DNA from: Venturia oleaginea
Taxonomy: Eukaryota; Ascomycota; Dothideomycetes; Venturiales; Venturiaceae
Length of the DNA: 64,000 bases
Assembly: GCA_013176395.1 (NCBI GenBank)
Contig: JABMLP010000010.1
Location: forward strand, 1,488,001-1,552,000
Direction: 5' to 3'
Positions within the stretch are counted from its first letter, which is position 1. The number at the start of each line of letters is the position of its first letter. The position numbers and the translations under genes are program-made. The notes under the pieces are model-generated. The model was not told where the DNA came from. It did not search any database and saw only the letters and a list, made by a program, of their open reading frames with translations. Positions 36,493-49,584 of the stretch are shown piece by piece.

Positions 36493-37183
36493 TAATTAAT
36501 CCAATATTCAAACATATCTATCCTTAGTGGGGAGAAAAGCCGATTTTCGGCTAATATTTAGTGAGTTGACCGCCTAAATTCTAGGGCCTACCCCCCTAAA
36601 AAGATGTCACGTGAAAGGGGAAACTCAACGCCATCAGCTTGAGTGGATGGTAGGCGACATATATTCAACTGATTGCTTGATTGGGTAACTATCTAGGCCT
36701 ATCCGACCGCCTATATAGGCCGTTTTTGGCTCCGCCTGACGGCGTCGGTTAGTTGGCTTGATTGATTATCAAACGCGATGGTTGTACTGCCATATCCCAA
36801 GCTGGTCATGTCTCTCACAGACCGATGGAGCGCGTCACGAGGAAACGAGTCGCACAAAGTAGTAGTCATTCATACCAATCACAAAGAGTCAGTCTCATTA
36901 GCCATGTCGTGCACCATCCATCCAACCAAGTCCCTATCCAAACAAGACGGCTCTAGTCAAGTAGAATCCAAGAGAAGGAAACTCTCAGATCAAAGACACC
37001 CTCTCCCATGCAGTAGAAATACCCAAATACAAAAACGCCACTCATGCCATCATTAACCAAACCCACATCAAAGAGGAAAAAGGGTGGGGTGCAGGGGATA
37101 TCAAAAATACAACACGATCAAACACTGCAAAACGACGCATTTCAGTTATCATTCACAGAGGCTTCCTCATAACCAAGAGAAAG
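36493..37183. other. Spacer between P2 and the cytochrome b561-like gene
   Basis: It holds the right part of the possible outer TIR element (to 36775) and then A/C-rich 3' flank of the leftward gene. No gene is seen. Confidence 0.45.
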
Positions 37184-39711
37184 TTAAGTGAAATCAACCT
37201 TATTTCCCCTCCCCTGCTGCCTCGCTTCTAACGCTCTTGCTCTCTCCGCCCGTCGCCTCTTCCGGTTGCTCTCAGCTCTACTATCGACAGCAGAAGGGCC
37301 TCTCCCATAGACACTCCCGGGGCTGCCCGTTGCTCCCAGGCCACTTTCATTAATGGCACCCGGCATCATCGGTGGCGGCGGCAAATCACCCAAATCCATG
37401 GTACTCGTACCATGCATATATGTGCTCGGCCCCGCAAACGAACTAGGAGGCGGTGGCGGTCCTGGTGGTGGCCCAGGAAGAGGCGGAGGGCCAGGAAGGT
37501 TGTGCTGCTGAGCGGCCTGTTCAGCTTCCATTCTCTCGACACGACGCCAGTGTTCGTCTCCTGAGGCTCCGCCGCCTCCTACAGAGCTGATACTTCCTGA
37601 ACGGCCTCTTCCTTGCCGCCTTCGCGCTTCGCGCTCCGCGGCTGCTTCAGCTGGGTCGAGGCGGCGAAGAGTGACATGTCGTCCGTCGTTGTGCATTTTT
37701 ACCTTGACGGAGACGGGAGGGGAGTTGACACTGGTGCCTCCTTCACTCCGCCGTCGACTTGAATTTCGCTGGCTGGCAGCCAGTGATGCGCCTGCGGCTC
37801 CTGCTGCTAGACCTGCTCCTAAAGATTCGTTCCTGCCATGGCGATTGCGTGACGAACGTCGTGCTCTTCCGATGGAGGAAATTGACGAATCGTCGTGTAG
37901 AATTGCACCCGGCATCGGCGGTGGAGGTGGGAGACCACTGTTGGCCAGCGTGTTGGCAGTCGTGATGTCTGTACGGCCAGCTGAAGGCGGAGGTAAGCTG
38001 TGTAATGATAATTCTGGATTGCTTCCATGAAGGGGATTCATTTCGCTGTCAGTGATGGAATTGTGCCTTCCTGGCCGCACACGCGATGCTCCATCTCCTG
38101 TGTATCGAGGCGGTCGCTGTGAGCCACTCGCTTTTCTGTTGATGCGCTCATTTTCACGCTCCTTCCGTCTCATCTCTTCTACTCTGCGATCATCCTTGGC
38201 GTCTTTATTCTCTCTGAATTTATGTCGTAGATATCCAGCGACACCAAGAGCTGCTATCCCATTTCTCATTGTATAATTTTCTTGCTTCGCTTTTCCGGGA
38301 CTGTAATAGTCGGATCTGCTGTCGTATGAATCGATAGAAGTTTCGCTTTGCCGCCGTCCGGGTCTTGAGCTCCTTCTTGAATCTCGTGATGGACTACTCA
38401 TGGCGACTGGGATTGCGGAAAGACCTGTCGTTCCTGTCCTTCTGTTTGGCGTTGTCGGCACTCGTCCTTCGACTTGACTAATGTCTGTTTGAGTGATAGT
38501 GGTCGATCCGCCCAAGGGATGGTGAGGGTAATCTGACACGCTCGAACTTGGCTCCGATTTTCGATTTCCACTGAAAACTCTCCGCGCTGCAGTTGCCAAC
38601 CCTATTCCTGCTGCACCGGCCATAAGCCGGTCTCGCCATGTATGCTTTCTGGGTGAGCGACTATCGTCTGTGTATTTGTCGTCCACATACGACTCGGATG
38701 TCCGCATTGAGCTATGTGCATGTGTTCGTGTGCGACTTCGGCTCCTGCTTCTACTTTTACTCCTACCCTTTCTCCTATTCGCAAATGCTGCAAGGAGCCC
38801 AGCACCACCCAGTCCAGCTGCAATTTTGCCGAACTTGCCGCTGCTCTTTCGGCCTCGCGATGGAGATTCCGTAATATCGGTCCTAGTTTCAGTGTAGTAG
38901 CTTCCATGGTCGTCCAGATTTATGCTGTGTCGGTTCCTGTATGCCAAGACGAAGTAGACCAGGACAAGAATGAACACCCAAACGGCATATAGGATGAAAA
39001 GGTATTTTGGCGATCCGTACAAGGTTAAACCAAGGGCAACCTGAGCAATGCCTAGGAGGGCAATTGTTCTCCCAAGCCATTGATGAAGCTACAGGAAATG
39101 TTAATGAGACTTCAAATCAAGAATTGTTCGAAACTTACCACGAGCTTCAATGGAATCTTGTATCTCGTCTTTCCCTTTTCAACGTGGTGCACCAAGCTCC
39201 CAAATAAGAATTGAATCATGATCAGGACATAAAGAGCTATGCCAATGCCATGGTGGGGATTCGACAAGCTTCGATTTGGTCCCACTGCAAACCAACCAAG
39301 GACCAGAACTACCGTAGCTGTGAAGACTACCAGCACTTGTATCCAAATATGTATTCTCAAGGCTCGACGTCCGTTTCGGTGGTAGAATCGTGCAATAAAT
39401 ATGGCAGCTGGAATCATGAAGAGGAAGGTAATGGCAGCGATAATGCCGTGCGCAGCGATGATTCTGTGGTAATACGTCAGGTCTTTGAATCGATTGCCCA
39501 TACCTGGTAAACAAGTTAGTTTGTTGCGTCTCTCTTATTCAGATCTGACCCATGTAATACCGTTGTATCGCATTGTCTCGAAGTTCAAGCCCACAAGATT
39601 AGGTAGCAGGAAATCGTTTCTACCACTGTCCCAAGTTCCGTCGCCGACGTTCATGGTGTTCGAAGAGTAGGTGCTGCCACCAGGAGGGGCGAGCTGTGGT
39701 GAAGGCGACAT
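37184..39711 (-). CDS. Cytochrome b561-like membrane protein with a long disordered tail
   Basis: Three exons (39711-39561, 39503-39139, 39088-37184) give 806 residues. After a non-hydrophobic start of about 60 residues come five predicted membrane helices within residues 60-220. Histidines suited to two b-type haems sit at the helix ends: AAHGI, RIHIW, PHHGIG and LHQW, the last right after intron 2. This is the eukaryotic b561/ferric-reductase-like transmembrane layout. The remaining 590 or so residues are cytosolic-type, Ser/Arg-rich (KSRSRSRSRTRT), with several Gly/Ala-rich hydrophobic patches (GLGGAGLLAAF, AGAAGIGLATAA, GAGLAAGAAGASLAA) and poly-Pro runs (GPPPGPPPPP). Transmembrane electron transfer is the family role; a scaffold function of the tail is speculation. 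The order (b561 core then tail) makes the tail the odd part. Confidence 0.83.
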
Positions 39712-41184
39712 TTTGGCCGTTCAGCCTCTCCGGCGCAACGTGAATCGGCAAGTAAGTATGATGGAAGGATGTTGGGAATTCAACCTGCGCCAGGCGCCAT
39801 GCTGTGATTAAGAGGACAATTGCGTGTGTTTGATTGTCGTTGTGGGAGTGGATGCGTTGTTGTCGCCCTGCTGTCGTCTGAAGCGTTTCGAGGCGCAATG
39901 TGCTGTTCGTGTTTTGTTTGTTTTGTTGTACAGCTGACAGCGGTAGTTGTGCGGTAATGATATGTCCCGCTAGAAATCTTTGGTACGGTGGGAGTATGGA
40001 TATGGCTATCGTCTGGGTCTGCAGGACTAAATTGGTTCACCTTGAGAGAATAATAGAACGCCAGCAAGTTTACGCAGAGCTCGAGCCTCCGTTGTCATGG
40101 GTGCCAGCCACGCCGTGTCTCCAGCCACAGCCCCAGCCCCAGCCCAGCTCCAATATTCATTCTTTATTCCATTCACACTTTCTCAATCTCTGCCACTACT
40201 ACTATAAACAATAGAGTCATCCCTTTCTTTCTTTTTTTCTTTTTTTTCTTTTTTTAAATAAGCCTTATCTAGATTGCTTGCCTTCAGATAAGATGAAGAT
40301 AGTCCGCTATCTGTTGTGCATGGAGCCATCGTAAACACGGGTATAAGCAATCGACGATACTCAAATTCAATCATCATTTTAGTAGCTTGACTTCCACGAA
40401 GACGATGACAGTAGAACAGTGCGGCCATCAAATGATATCGCTTCAACTTCCTCCCAAAAGTAGGAGTATACCTCGAGATGAGGTTAATCATTTTAGGATC
40501 GATGATCGATGATTTTGTACTTGAGATACTCACTGAAGATGAGCAGAGAAGAGGAAGAGATCAATATTCATAACATTCCACTAATATCTCATGAGAGAAG
40601 ACCTCAAGGCTAGCAAGCAGCAAGCAAGTCAGCCACCAATTCGAGCATGGATAAGAGAACAAGGAAACCACCACAACATGTTCATTCCGGGCAGAGCAGG
40701 AGAACCCCAAATCGTAGTCAAACAATAGCAGATCCACAAGACCGACTTGTGCCATCCCAAGCACCGTCAGACATTCAATACTCAAATTCGGCCAGCAAGA
40801 AGTGTGCCGCCCGACCAATAGAAACAGTAGAAATGCAAGATATATTGCAAATTCCCAACTCCGTGACCCTACAGACCGTCATCCTCTTCCTGAACGCACA
40901 AACACCAGCAGATTCGAGTGTCCAAATCTGCTCTTGCCGGACGTGCAAAGAAGGGCCGTCCGTTTTGAACGCCTGGCGCATGTGCAACCCAATAAGACAA
41001 AAAAGTGATTAGAGGAGGGATATAAACTTGATAAGATGTTGTAACGCTGGCTGTAGAATGAATAAGAAGCAGACAAGAGGAGGAAATGGCAGAGTTTGCT
41101 TGCGAGTCAAGTATGCTAGTTGCGATAGATTTTCTAAATTTTTGGAGGCGGCGTGACGAAAGTGTATTGCGGTGGAGCGCAGAC
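39712..41184. other. Intergenic, upstream of the b561-like gene
   Basis: No gene is seen. It includes a T-rich tract at 40212-40256 and a CAGCCC-type repeat at about 40121-40144. Opposing short frames at 40.6-41.0 kb show no domain. Confidence 0.45.
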
Positions 41185-44100
41185 CTAAGTATCGTAGCCA
41201 AAGATGACCTGATTCATCTCCAGAAGGGTCTGAATAGCAACGCGTTGTGCTTGCATGTCGCTCATCTCGCGTTCAATAGTTCTGGGCCTCATGATGGTTG
41301 GTGCGAAGACCACTGCGAGGTTGAGTGGAGTCATCTATAACAGGTTAGTGATGTATCCATGATAGGGCGACATTGTAAGACTTACCAAATTCTCCTTTTC
41401 TTGAGCCATGACCTTCGCAAGATGAAACACGAGGAATTCCAAGCAGTCCTTGTGAGCCTTAGGCAACATGTTCACGGCCGCCTTCATTTCCAACCCACGG
41501 TTCTCTTTGTCCTCGAGTCGAGAAGCGTCCAGTAAGTCATCGTAGACATCAAAAGTGATGAGAGGGACAGGAAGCTTCCTGAAGTATTGCTTCAATGCTG
41601 ATGTGACAGCATGAATATCGAGGTCAGGATCGGAAATGTCGTAGTCATTGTCCTTCTCAAACCCGAGACGGACTTGATTCACCTGACCAGTACCACCACT
41701 TTTGCGGTATACGCCCTCGACGTCCATTCCTCGTAGCTCGACTTCTTCGATGCATCGGCTAACGATGCAAGGGATGACCCGCTTTTCAAATTCGCAGCGT
41801 AAGCCAAGGTGTTGACCGAACAGCTGATCGTTCGCCATACCGTCACTCGCCAGACTTGGATTGCTGCCATTCGCGCTGCCCTTAAGGTGTTTGAGATGAG
41901 ATTTCTCAGGTTTACTGCTGCTGAAGAAGCCAAAGTTATTGTTGTTATGTTTTGCATCTGTCGGTTTTCCAATCTGCATGACATGACCAGTGTTTTCAGC
42001 CTGGACAGGAATCTGGTTGTAAGGAGTACCCTCGATACCATGTCCTAAACTGTTGTTACGCGGCTCTCCGGGCCTATCACGGGGCTCGTTGATATTGCCT
42101 TGAATTTTGCGGAAGCCTTTAACAAGTCCCATTCCTCCCTTTTTCAACATATTCGGTCTTCCTTTACTGCTTATCTTGACAACTTGTGGGGTCTGAACGA
42201 TGGTGTTTTCCGAGTCGTTGTCTGGAATGTATTGCGAAGAAGGATACTCTGAGACACTCAATAATGTGCGCTGGTCGCTCAGTGTTTGTGAGAAGTCTTC
42301 ATTGCTCTGAGTGTAGATGCCAAGACCATTCGGTGGAGCCTGCCTTTGATCCACCGGGGTGCCATTGTTTTGAAGAGCAATTGCTTTCATGGAGCCTTGG
42401 ATACTGGAAATAAGTTCGTTGTTGTGTTGCGAAAGTTGATGGTTGCGCGATGACAAGGACTCGTATTCCTGAAATCCTTTGTCCTTCATCTGAATCAGAT
42501 CATCGATCTGACGTGTAAGCTCGTTTCTCCTCTGCATAAGGTCCTCGATTTGTTGTCCTAATGTGTCTCGTAGGCGTTGTAGTGATGCAGCAAACTCGCG
42601 CGAGACATTGTGCTTCATCTCACTTACATCAAATGGCTTGTTTGTCTCTTTGGCCCGCTTCAAATGTTCCGTCATGACCTCAAGTTCGCGTACAACGATC
42701 TCACGCTGGGTGTCCAAGAATGCCATTGTCGATCGTTTCTCCTTGAGCTCCGTATTGACTTGGGAAATGTCCGTAGAACCGTCGACCATGACCTTTAGTT
42801 TGTTGGTTTCCACTTCGAGCTTTGCGATTCGTTCTTGCGCTTGTCGCAGCTTGTGCTTCATGAGTATATTCTCTTCTTTCATGTTGTCTGGGGACGTCGC
42901 GGAGGTAGGGCTACTGATATCTAGATTCCCATTCAGCGGCGACTTTGACCATTTTTGCGACGAGCTTGCGGATCGGGTGCCTCGATCACTAAAGCTTCTG
43001 CCGTGCTTCACGGCATTGGAGACTTTGCGGAGCATACCATTGTCATGTTTTTCCTGACCATGCATTATGCGCTCCATCTCTTCCTCCATTGTAAAATCTC
43101 CCCCGGTACTGTGTCGTGGTAGATTGGTGGGCGATTTTTGACTCGAAAGGGAGCTGGCAGTTGTGCTGGTTGAGGTACTGGGTCTATGTCCCACAGGTGG
43201 TGGTGGTGGTGGTACTCGAGGTGCAGCGAAAACATCAAACCTCTCGAACGCGCCATTGGCAGTGAGAACAACTGAAGACCTGTCAAAGGCGCCATTGGCA
43301 GACATGCCGGTTGACCCCACAGTTGGTCGACTCGATGCTCTTGGTGGCGGGGCGCTCGGCACATCTATCGTGCTTCTCGATGCAGGTGATTCAATAGGAG
43401 ATGATAGAGAGTTTCCAGCATTATGCTCATACGTGGTTAGTTCATGGACTTGCCTGATAGTAGCAGATGGTGCAGCCGGTAACTTTCGGTCTGGTACAAA
43501 AGTCGTAGCTGGGGCGGTCGTTGGAGTTGTTGACCCAGAGGGTTGAGGTGAAGTGCGTGAAGAGCCAATATCCTTTCCAGGCCCAGTCTTCTTGTTATTC
43601 GAGGTCGAGGCAGCCAGAGAGTCGCCTCGCTTCGGTCGCTCTACCAAGGAGGGCATTTCTGCTGATGATGGGGCAGGAGGACTGAAAGAAGGCGATGCGT
43701 AGTACTCGATACTGAAAGTATCCTTATCAGCAGATGGTGCTGATAAAGGCTCCTCGACCCTAGGTGTGTCGTTTGGGGTGTAGACTCGAGAAGTCAGTTC
43801 CTGGGGCGCTGACCCAGTCGTTGGCGTTCGGCCGTCCTTGGAGCTCCTTCGAGACCCGGCAGTCTTTTTCGATCTTGGAGCTTCCTGCAGCTTGAAGTCG
43901 TTTGAAGCTGTGACCGGACTCGCCTGGGCAATGGGCTGCGACGAGGTCCGGCTCGGTTGAGTTACATCGGGTGATGCCGCTTCCTTGTACTTTCGCATGG
44001 AATCTGCAATGTGACTACTACCCGAAGACTGCCTTCCCTTGTCTTGGTATGCAATATGAGGGCCTTGAGGGGGCTTGCGCTCGGCTGACGACGATCTCGA

Positions 44101-45340
44101 GGAATGTTCTTGCAAGTCACGAAGTGCCTCCCGACCTGACAGGGGAGAATTGGTGCGCCCAATGTAGTCTCGACTCGATGTTTTGTATTCCGAAGCTTTA
44201 GCATTGCTATTGAAGCTGGTAGACTCGGCGAATTCTCTGCCATTGGCGCCCGGTGAAGCACCAACCGCGTCAGGATTTGTGTCTAGGAGAAGCGGAACAG
44301 TGCCGAAGAAGTCGTCACCATTCGCAGTTCCATAAGACATGCCCGAGGCCTTGGACATGGTCGAGACTCTGTTGCCTCTGAATGTAGAAGAAGGAAGTGT
44401 CAAATCGTCTACAAGCTGTTAATTCAACGACCGAAACTGCACTAGATCCGACAAACCTCTTCCGGCCGCATCGATTGAATGTCCTCGATCCGAGCTGTTG
44501 TGCTTTGATTTACTGTGGCGCGCTGGAGACGATAATTCGGCTTGTGCATCGCTGTGTTTATCCAAGAATTCCGCATACTGGGTTTCCGACGGCGGTGTCT
44601 CGAGGTCGTCCGGCGTGAAAGCGTTATTAGGAATCTTGTTGCGCGGCAACTCTGGCAGTGATTTATTGAGGCCATTCGAAGCCGGTGCAGGTGTTTTGCT
44701 TGCCTTTTTGTTCTTTCGCCGTCGCGCCATGAGGCTTTCGTGACAGGACATACAGAATATGCCTTGCGAGGTTCGGGCATAGCGAAGATTGTCGATTTTC
44801 CGCTTGCAATTGCGACATCTGAAACAGTTTGCGCAGAAGGCTTGGTCCCCTGTCAATATAGCTAGATCCTCGATCTTGTTGTTGCATGCGCTACAGCTGT
44901 AGGTACAGTTGTTGCAGATGAGCGACCCATCGCCGAGCAGGAGGAGATTGGCATCCGAGTCAAGAAGCGTGCCACATGTATTGCAGCGGAAGCAGTCTAT
45001 ATGCCATCGATTTCCAGCTGCGAACGATTATTAGAAAGTGGTTCGAGGAGAAAGGTGTGGTGGAAGTCGCAGGACGGATGGTCCTTCCTTGCTGGCGAAG
45101 AACAGCCTCAACATCAGATGAAAGGGACATACCTAATTCAAATGCCTTTCCCTCTTCGAGTATCTGTTCAACACCCAACTATCAGTCTCTGTGCTCCTAT
45201 TCTCTGCTGCACAGTGGGTTCCCCGTATGGAGTGTGCTTTCACTCACCTCCCCGCAGCCTTTGCATGGGTAGACCACATCATCTTGATCCATAGCAGCAT
45301 CGGGGAACGGACTGCTCGCATTCTCCAATATGGCGGCCAT
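41185..45340 (-). CDS. LIM-domain Rho GTPase-activating protein (Rga type)
   Basis: Five exons: 45340-45248, 45163-45133, 45017-44457, 44408-41386, 41334-41185; 1285 residues. Two tandem LIM zinc-finger domains lie within about residues 24-150 (CKGCGE ... RWHIDCFRCNTC ... CNNCTYSCSACNNKI ... FCANCFRCRNCKRKI ... FCMSCHESL). A long Ser/Pro-rich region with a PPPPP run follows, then a coiled coil (ENILMKHKLRQAQERIAKLE onward, about 540-690). The C-terminal RhoGAP domain starts near FGQHLGL: EVELRGMDVEGVYRKSGG carries the arginine finger, LKQYFRKLPVPLI is the second signature, and NLAVVFAPTIMRP is in the last exon. The family accelerates GTP hydrolysis by Cdc42/Rho GTPases at growth sites, controlling polarity and septation. 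Order and length match fungal Rga proteins. Confidence 0.95.
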
Positions 45341-47480
45341 CTAGTTCATGGAATGACAGCGAACTGACAGCAGACTCAGTTCGTTGATGTTGGTGGTGGG
45401 ACCAGACGAATCCTTGGTTGTGGAGAAGTGTAAGGTTGGACCGCAGTATGGATATGCGAGACGGGTGGCCGCAAAGGAACGGTAAAGGGTTACTGAATGC
45501 TGTAGTAACAGAAACCAGTTCTTCGCTCGTGTCGATGATGCACCCAATGGATATCCAAGATAAAAAAGAGCGTGGTGTTGGTTGTCCCCTCCCGACTCTG
45601 GTGGGTTGTGAGATTGGGAAGCGATATTCAGCGAGCGAGTTATTAGGAGGACGCAGCGAACTAGTAGAACAGCAACTTTGGCAGGGCCACACCAGTTCGA
45701 TTCTCGTATCGAAACAGTAAATGCTCCTGCAGGGTATGCGGCTCGCCGCAAGGAAAATCAAGCTGAGGGGCGGTGTTGAGTATTCAGTGAAGGAAGCTGA
45801 CAGCGTGCTCACTTAGGCCTGTAATCATCTTGTAGCACGTTTTTGTAGAGTGGTACACAGCCTCTTGTATTGGGGACCTGAAATCATTTCTCTTACCGCT
45901 TATTCCGAATCATTCTTAACAGACGCGGAGGATTTATTTGCCCATTCCTGGCTAACGGCATCCTGTCATAGCTTGCCTCCTCCTGACAGCTACAGCAACA
46001 AGCGCGATGGCGCCTATCCAAACACTCCCATTCCGTCAACCAAAGTCGCAACAGTTGCACACGACTGATGACTCGCCTCCGAGTCTACTCCGTACAGGAG
46101 ACAATCTCAGAGACGGCTTGGCATATCACGTAGAATGCCGAAGGCAGCCATCTCCACCCTCAATTACCGCTCCTGGACTGGTGGGGATATCAAAGGGACT
46201 CCTCCAATTACAGACTGTTATCAAGCACTCTTGCGTCCATCGAAGCATACTTGTTGGGGTAGTCCAGCTTGCGATCATCTCACCTCTTCCACACTGTTTA
46301 TTCTCCTGGTCTCTCTTTCCCTATCTCTCTCTCTCTCTTTCTCTCTCTTGCTCTTCCTCGACACGAATCCGATTCATAAATTTTTGATCAGGGTTCAATT
46401 TCGCCAAGGTCGACTCTGCGGGGGCAAAGTGCAAGCGGATGCTCGTGCATCGCTTCATCCTTGCCCGCAGCGAGTCCCTTTCAGGCCAAGTGTCAGGGAG
46501 ACGACAAATTTGGAGTGCAAAAAGAAATGCTTAGGAGCGGTTGACGGGAGATCTGAAGCTCCTGTTCGACCTCATTCCATTCCATCAAGAACACACATAT
46601 CCTCACCCCCTTGCCCCCACGGCGTTGGGCGAACACCAGAAGAGCTTTCCAGAATCGTGGTGGAATCAACATCGTGACCATCGACATCGCGTTTGGTAGT
46701 AGCAGGGGACAATCCTAGTCTGCCTCAAATAGAACACCGTGCTGTGACCTCCGAATTGATGAAGAACACAACTCCCCCTCATACTCACAGCCCTAATCAT
46801 TCCAACGTTCCAAACTGTGAGCTGCGCGATGCTAAGTATAGCAATTTTTCCCTATCCCATTCCCACCACAAGGTTTATCCGCAATTCACGAGCCCTTGCA
46901 TTCAGGGGACACCATAAAAAGGTACCTACTAGTATGTTTCATGCGGGTACTACGCACCATCCAATCCCGCTGTTTCAGGATGGAAATCAAGGTACAACCC
47001 AGAGATCCAAGAAGCGGAGCGGGCACTGTGCCTCAGTGATATCCAACCACTCGGCTCCCAGCTCGGCGCACAAAACGAACACAGCAAACGTGAATACCAT
47101 AGTAGAACGCTGGCACGGTACTCGTTTGAAGAAGCTTAAACCAAGAGTACAACCACATCTCCGGTAGATTTCAGGCACTTTGACAATGCGCCATCGCAAC
47201 AACACTGTCCAATCACCGAAATCACAAAACGGAATAATTTTCTCCAACAAGAACGTTTCAGATGGCTGACGTACTCCGCTCTTCTACCCGCTGATCGATC
47301 TTTCCTCCTCTCAAATCGTTCTATTCCTACTTCCGCTTCTTTCTCATCTTCTCGTCGGGAATAAATGCAAGTCATCTCCGGCATAGACTGCGGCCAATTT
47401 AGCCAATTAGCAATAGCAGTGCTTCTAACACACGGGCATCATCGTGGAAGCAACTCAACCTCACGAGTTCCTGCAAGCTA
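45341..47480. other. Upstream region of the LIM-RhoGAP, no gene
   Basis: It contains a (TC)n microsatellite at about 46320-46355. Frames of 100-180 codons at 45279-46677 overlap on both strands and cross low-complexity sequence. No gene is supported. Confidence 0.45.
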
Positions 47481-47648
47481 CCAGCGCGCCCCAGGACGAT
47501 CTCAACGAGTTTGATTCACAGATTGGTATCTATTGGTTGGTAAACTGATCGGCATGTAAATCTCAAGATCTAATGTCACTGATTGGTGAATTAACCCTGC
47601 TAGAGATCTGTTGTCATTCGTTGTTGAAGCTGTCCTGGGGCGCGCTGG
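47481..47648. repeat. MITE with TA target duplication, 168 bp
   Basis: The left end CCAGCGCGCCCCAGGAC (from 47481) is matched perfectly in reverse complement at the right end (to 47648). Similarity continues inwards with mismatches to about 45 bp. TA flanks both ends (47479-47480, 47649-47650), as for Tc1/mariner-superfamily MITEs. Non-coding. Confidence 0.82.
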
Positions 47649-47894
47649 TACAGCCCATTCAACAACACACGATTATGATGGTAAATCGGGGTCTTCCGTG
47701 GCTTCCCATTTGGATGTCTATCTTGGCAACGTCCTAGTCTAGTGTGCAAGTTTCGGGTAAGTATGGTGCCGGCCGCGCTGCCCTCGTAAAGCGGACTCCA
47801 ACATGTGACCTACTAGTCGGTAACGTAATCCACCATTGAGCGGTACACACCACCGAGCGGTACACATTTTCGTATCCTCATTGATTAACCCACA

Positions 47895-49549
47895 ATGCCA
47901 CCACAACTAGTCAATACAAAGGCCCAGAAAGAGGGTCAACTACTCCTTGCTCATGACGCTTATTTGAAAGGCCATTTTCCAAGTATTCGAAAGGCCGCTG
48001 ATGCCTATTCTGTCCCATTTACTTCCCTTACCTCCCGCCTTCGCGGACGCGCTTCACGCGTCGATTCGCGCCCAAATCGCCAAAAGCTTACGGATACGGA
48101 AGAGGAGGTCGTTGAGCATTGGATACTATCTATGGATGAAAGAGGTTATCCATTGACCGTTACTGGGGTACGCGATGCAGCAAAAATCGTACTCGAGCAG
48201 CGTGTAGGCTCAGATTGCAAAATCGGTGTCCATTGGCCTCAGCGATACATCAACCGCCGCCCTAGCCTCAAACCGCGATATTCACGCAGCTACGATAATC
48301 AAAGGGCAAGATGCGAAGATCCAGCCCTCATTGGGGCCTGGTTTCGGCTTGTACAAAACACAATCGCTAAATACGGCATCCTCAATAACGATATCTACAA
48401 CTTCGACGAAACTGGCTTTGCAATGGGCCTTGCAAGTACCTCACGCGTAGTTACTGCCTCAGATAGGCGTGGCAGACCCCTCAATTACAGCCTGGCTATC
48501 GCGAATGGGTTACGGCAATCGAATCGATCAATGCGCTGGGTTGGAGCCTCCCGCCGATGGTGATCTTCAAAGGCAAGGTACATATATCATCTTGGTACGA
48601 AAACAACAATCTACCGCCTGATTGGACAATCGCTTTGAGTACAAATGGATGGACTAATGACAAGCTTGGATTACATTGGTTAAAAGAGGTTTTCGAGCCA
48701 AATACAGCTGCAAGAAAGGTTGGTAGTTATCGACTACTAATTCTGGATGGCCACGGCAGCCACGCAACGCCAGAATTTGATCAATTTTGTGCAGACCGGA
48801 TGATTATTACTCTTTGTATGCCACCGCATTCATCACATCTTCTTCAACCTCTCGATATTGGTTGTCCTCAAGCGTACCTACGGCCACCAAGTCTCGGAAT
48901 ATATGAGGCTTGGCATAAATTATGTCGACAAAATTGAGTTCCTTCACGCCTTTAAAATCGCTCGAATTAGTGCCCTCACACTAAGCAATATTCAACGCTG
49001 CTTCACTGCTGCCGGTCTCGTACCTTTTGATCCAGATCAGGTACTTTCAACCATCCAGATTAGGCCATCTACCCCTACAGCGCCCTTGGCCGCAAACCAA
49101 GAGCGATGGCAACCAGAAACACCTCAGAATCTAACCCAGTTAGAGCTGCAGGTAGCTACAATCAAAGGCTATCTTAAGAGACGTTCAAAAAGTCCACCAA
49201 GACCAACAGATCCGGCCGTAATCAGCTTGTCAAGGGCTGCCAGATCGCGATGCAAGGCGCCGCTTTACTAGCTGCGGAAAATGAGAAATTAAGGGCTGCA
49301 AATGAGAGGCAGAAGCGAAAGAGGCAACTAAAAAGGAGATATATTAGTCAATCAAGCGCTTTAACTGTTGCAGATGGCTCAAGCTTACTTCAACTTTCTA
49401 AAGAAGCTTCGGTTATCAGCAGTAACCAGGTTAATCAAGAGCCTTATATTGAGGAAGAACCACCAAATGAAGAGGAGAACATTGTAATTACTTGTTTTAT
49501 TTGTCGCAGTGGTGACCATTTTGCAATCAACTGTCAGAAATATAGATAG
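47895..49549 (+). pseudogene. Frameshifted pogo-like transposase of P3
   Basis: All parts of a complete transposase are present in order but in three frames. HTH (SIRKAADAYSVPFTSLTSRLRG), ILSMDERGYPL and the first catalytic aspartate in YNFDETGF are in the first frame. REWVTAIESINALGW, the second aspartate in LLILDGHGSH and the third in LLQPLDIG (35 residues apart) follow a shift near 48480. A second shift occurs near 48862 before VVLKRTYG, and a third near 49235 before NQLVKGCQIAMQGAALL. A CCHC knuckle (CFICRSGDHFAINC) precedes the stop at 49549. Three shifts make it inactive. Confidence 0.92.
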
Positions 49550-49584
49550 GAATATTTAAAAATGAGAGATTTATTGGTGCATAA

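Larger units (their letters stand above)
35230..36775. repeat. Possible older TIR element that contains P2
   Basis: CGTTTGATAAGCAAGCA at 35230-35246 is matched by an inverted copy CGTTTGATAATCAATCA ending at 36775 (15 of 17 bases). Removing P2 and one TA would leave a non-coding element of about 433 bp, the size of a MITE. GGATGG and GGCGA-ATATAT motifs recur on both sides of P2. No target duplication could be set, so this is a tentative nesting. Confidence 0.4.

Noticed and set aside
43196..43215. GGT trinucleotide repeat
   Set aside because: It encodes the poly-proline run of the LIM-RhoGAP and needs no other explanation.
46320..46355. TC-rich tract, possible promoter element
   Set aside because: A simple microsatellite about 1 kb upstream of the RhoGAP start, with no sign of function.
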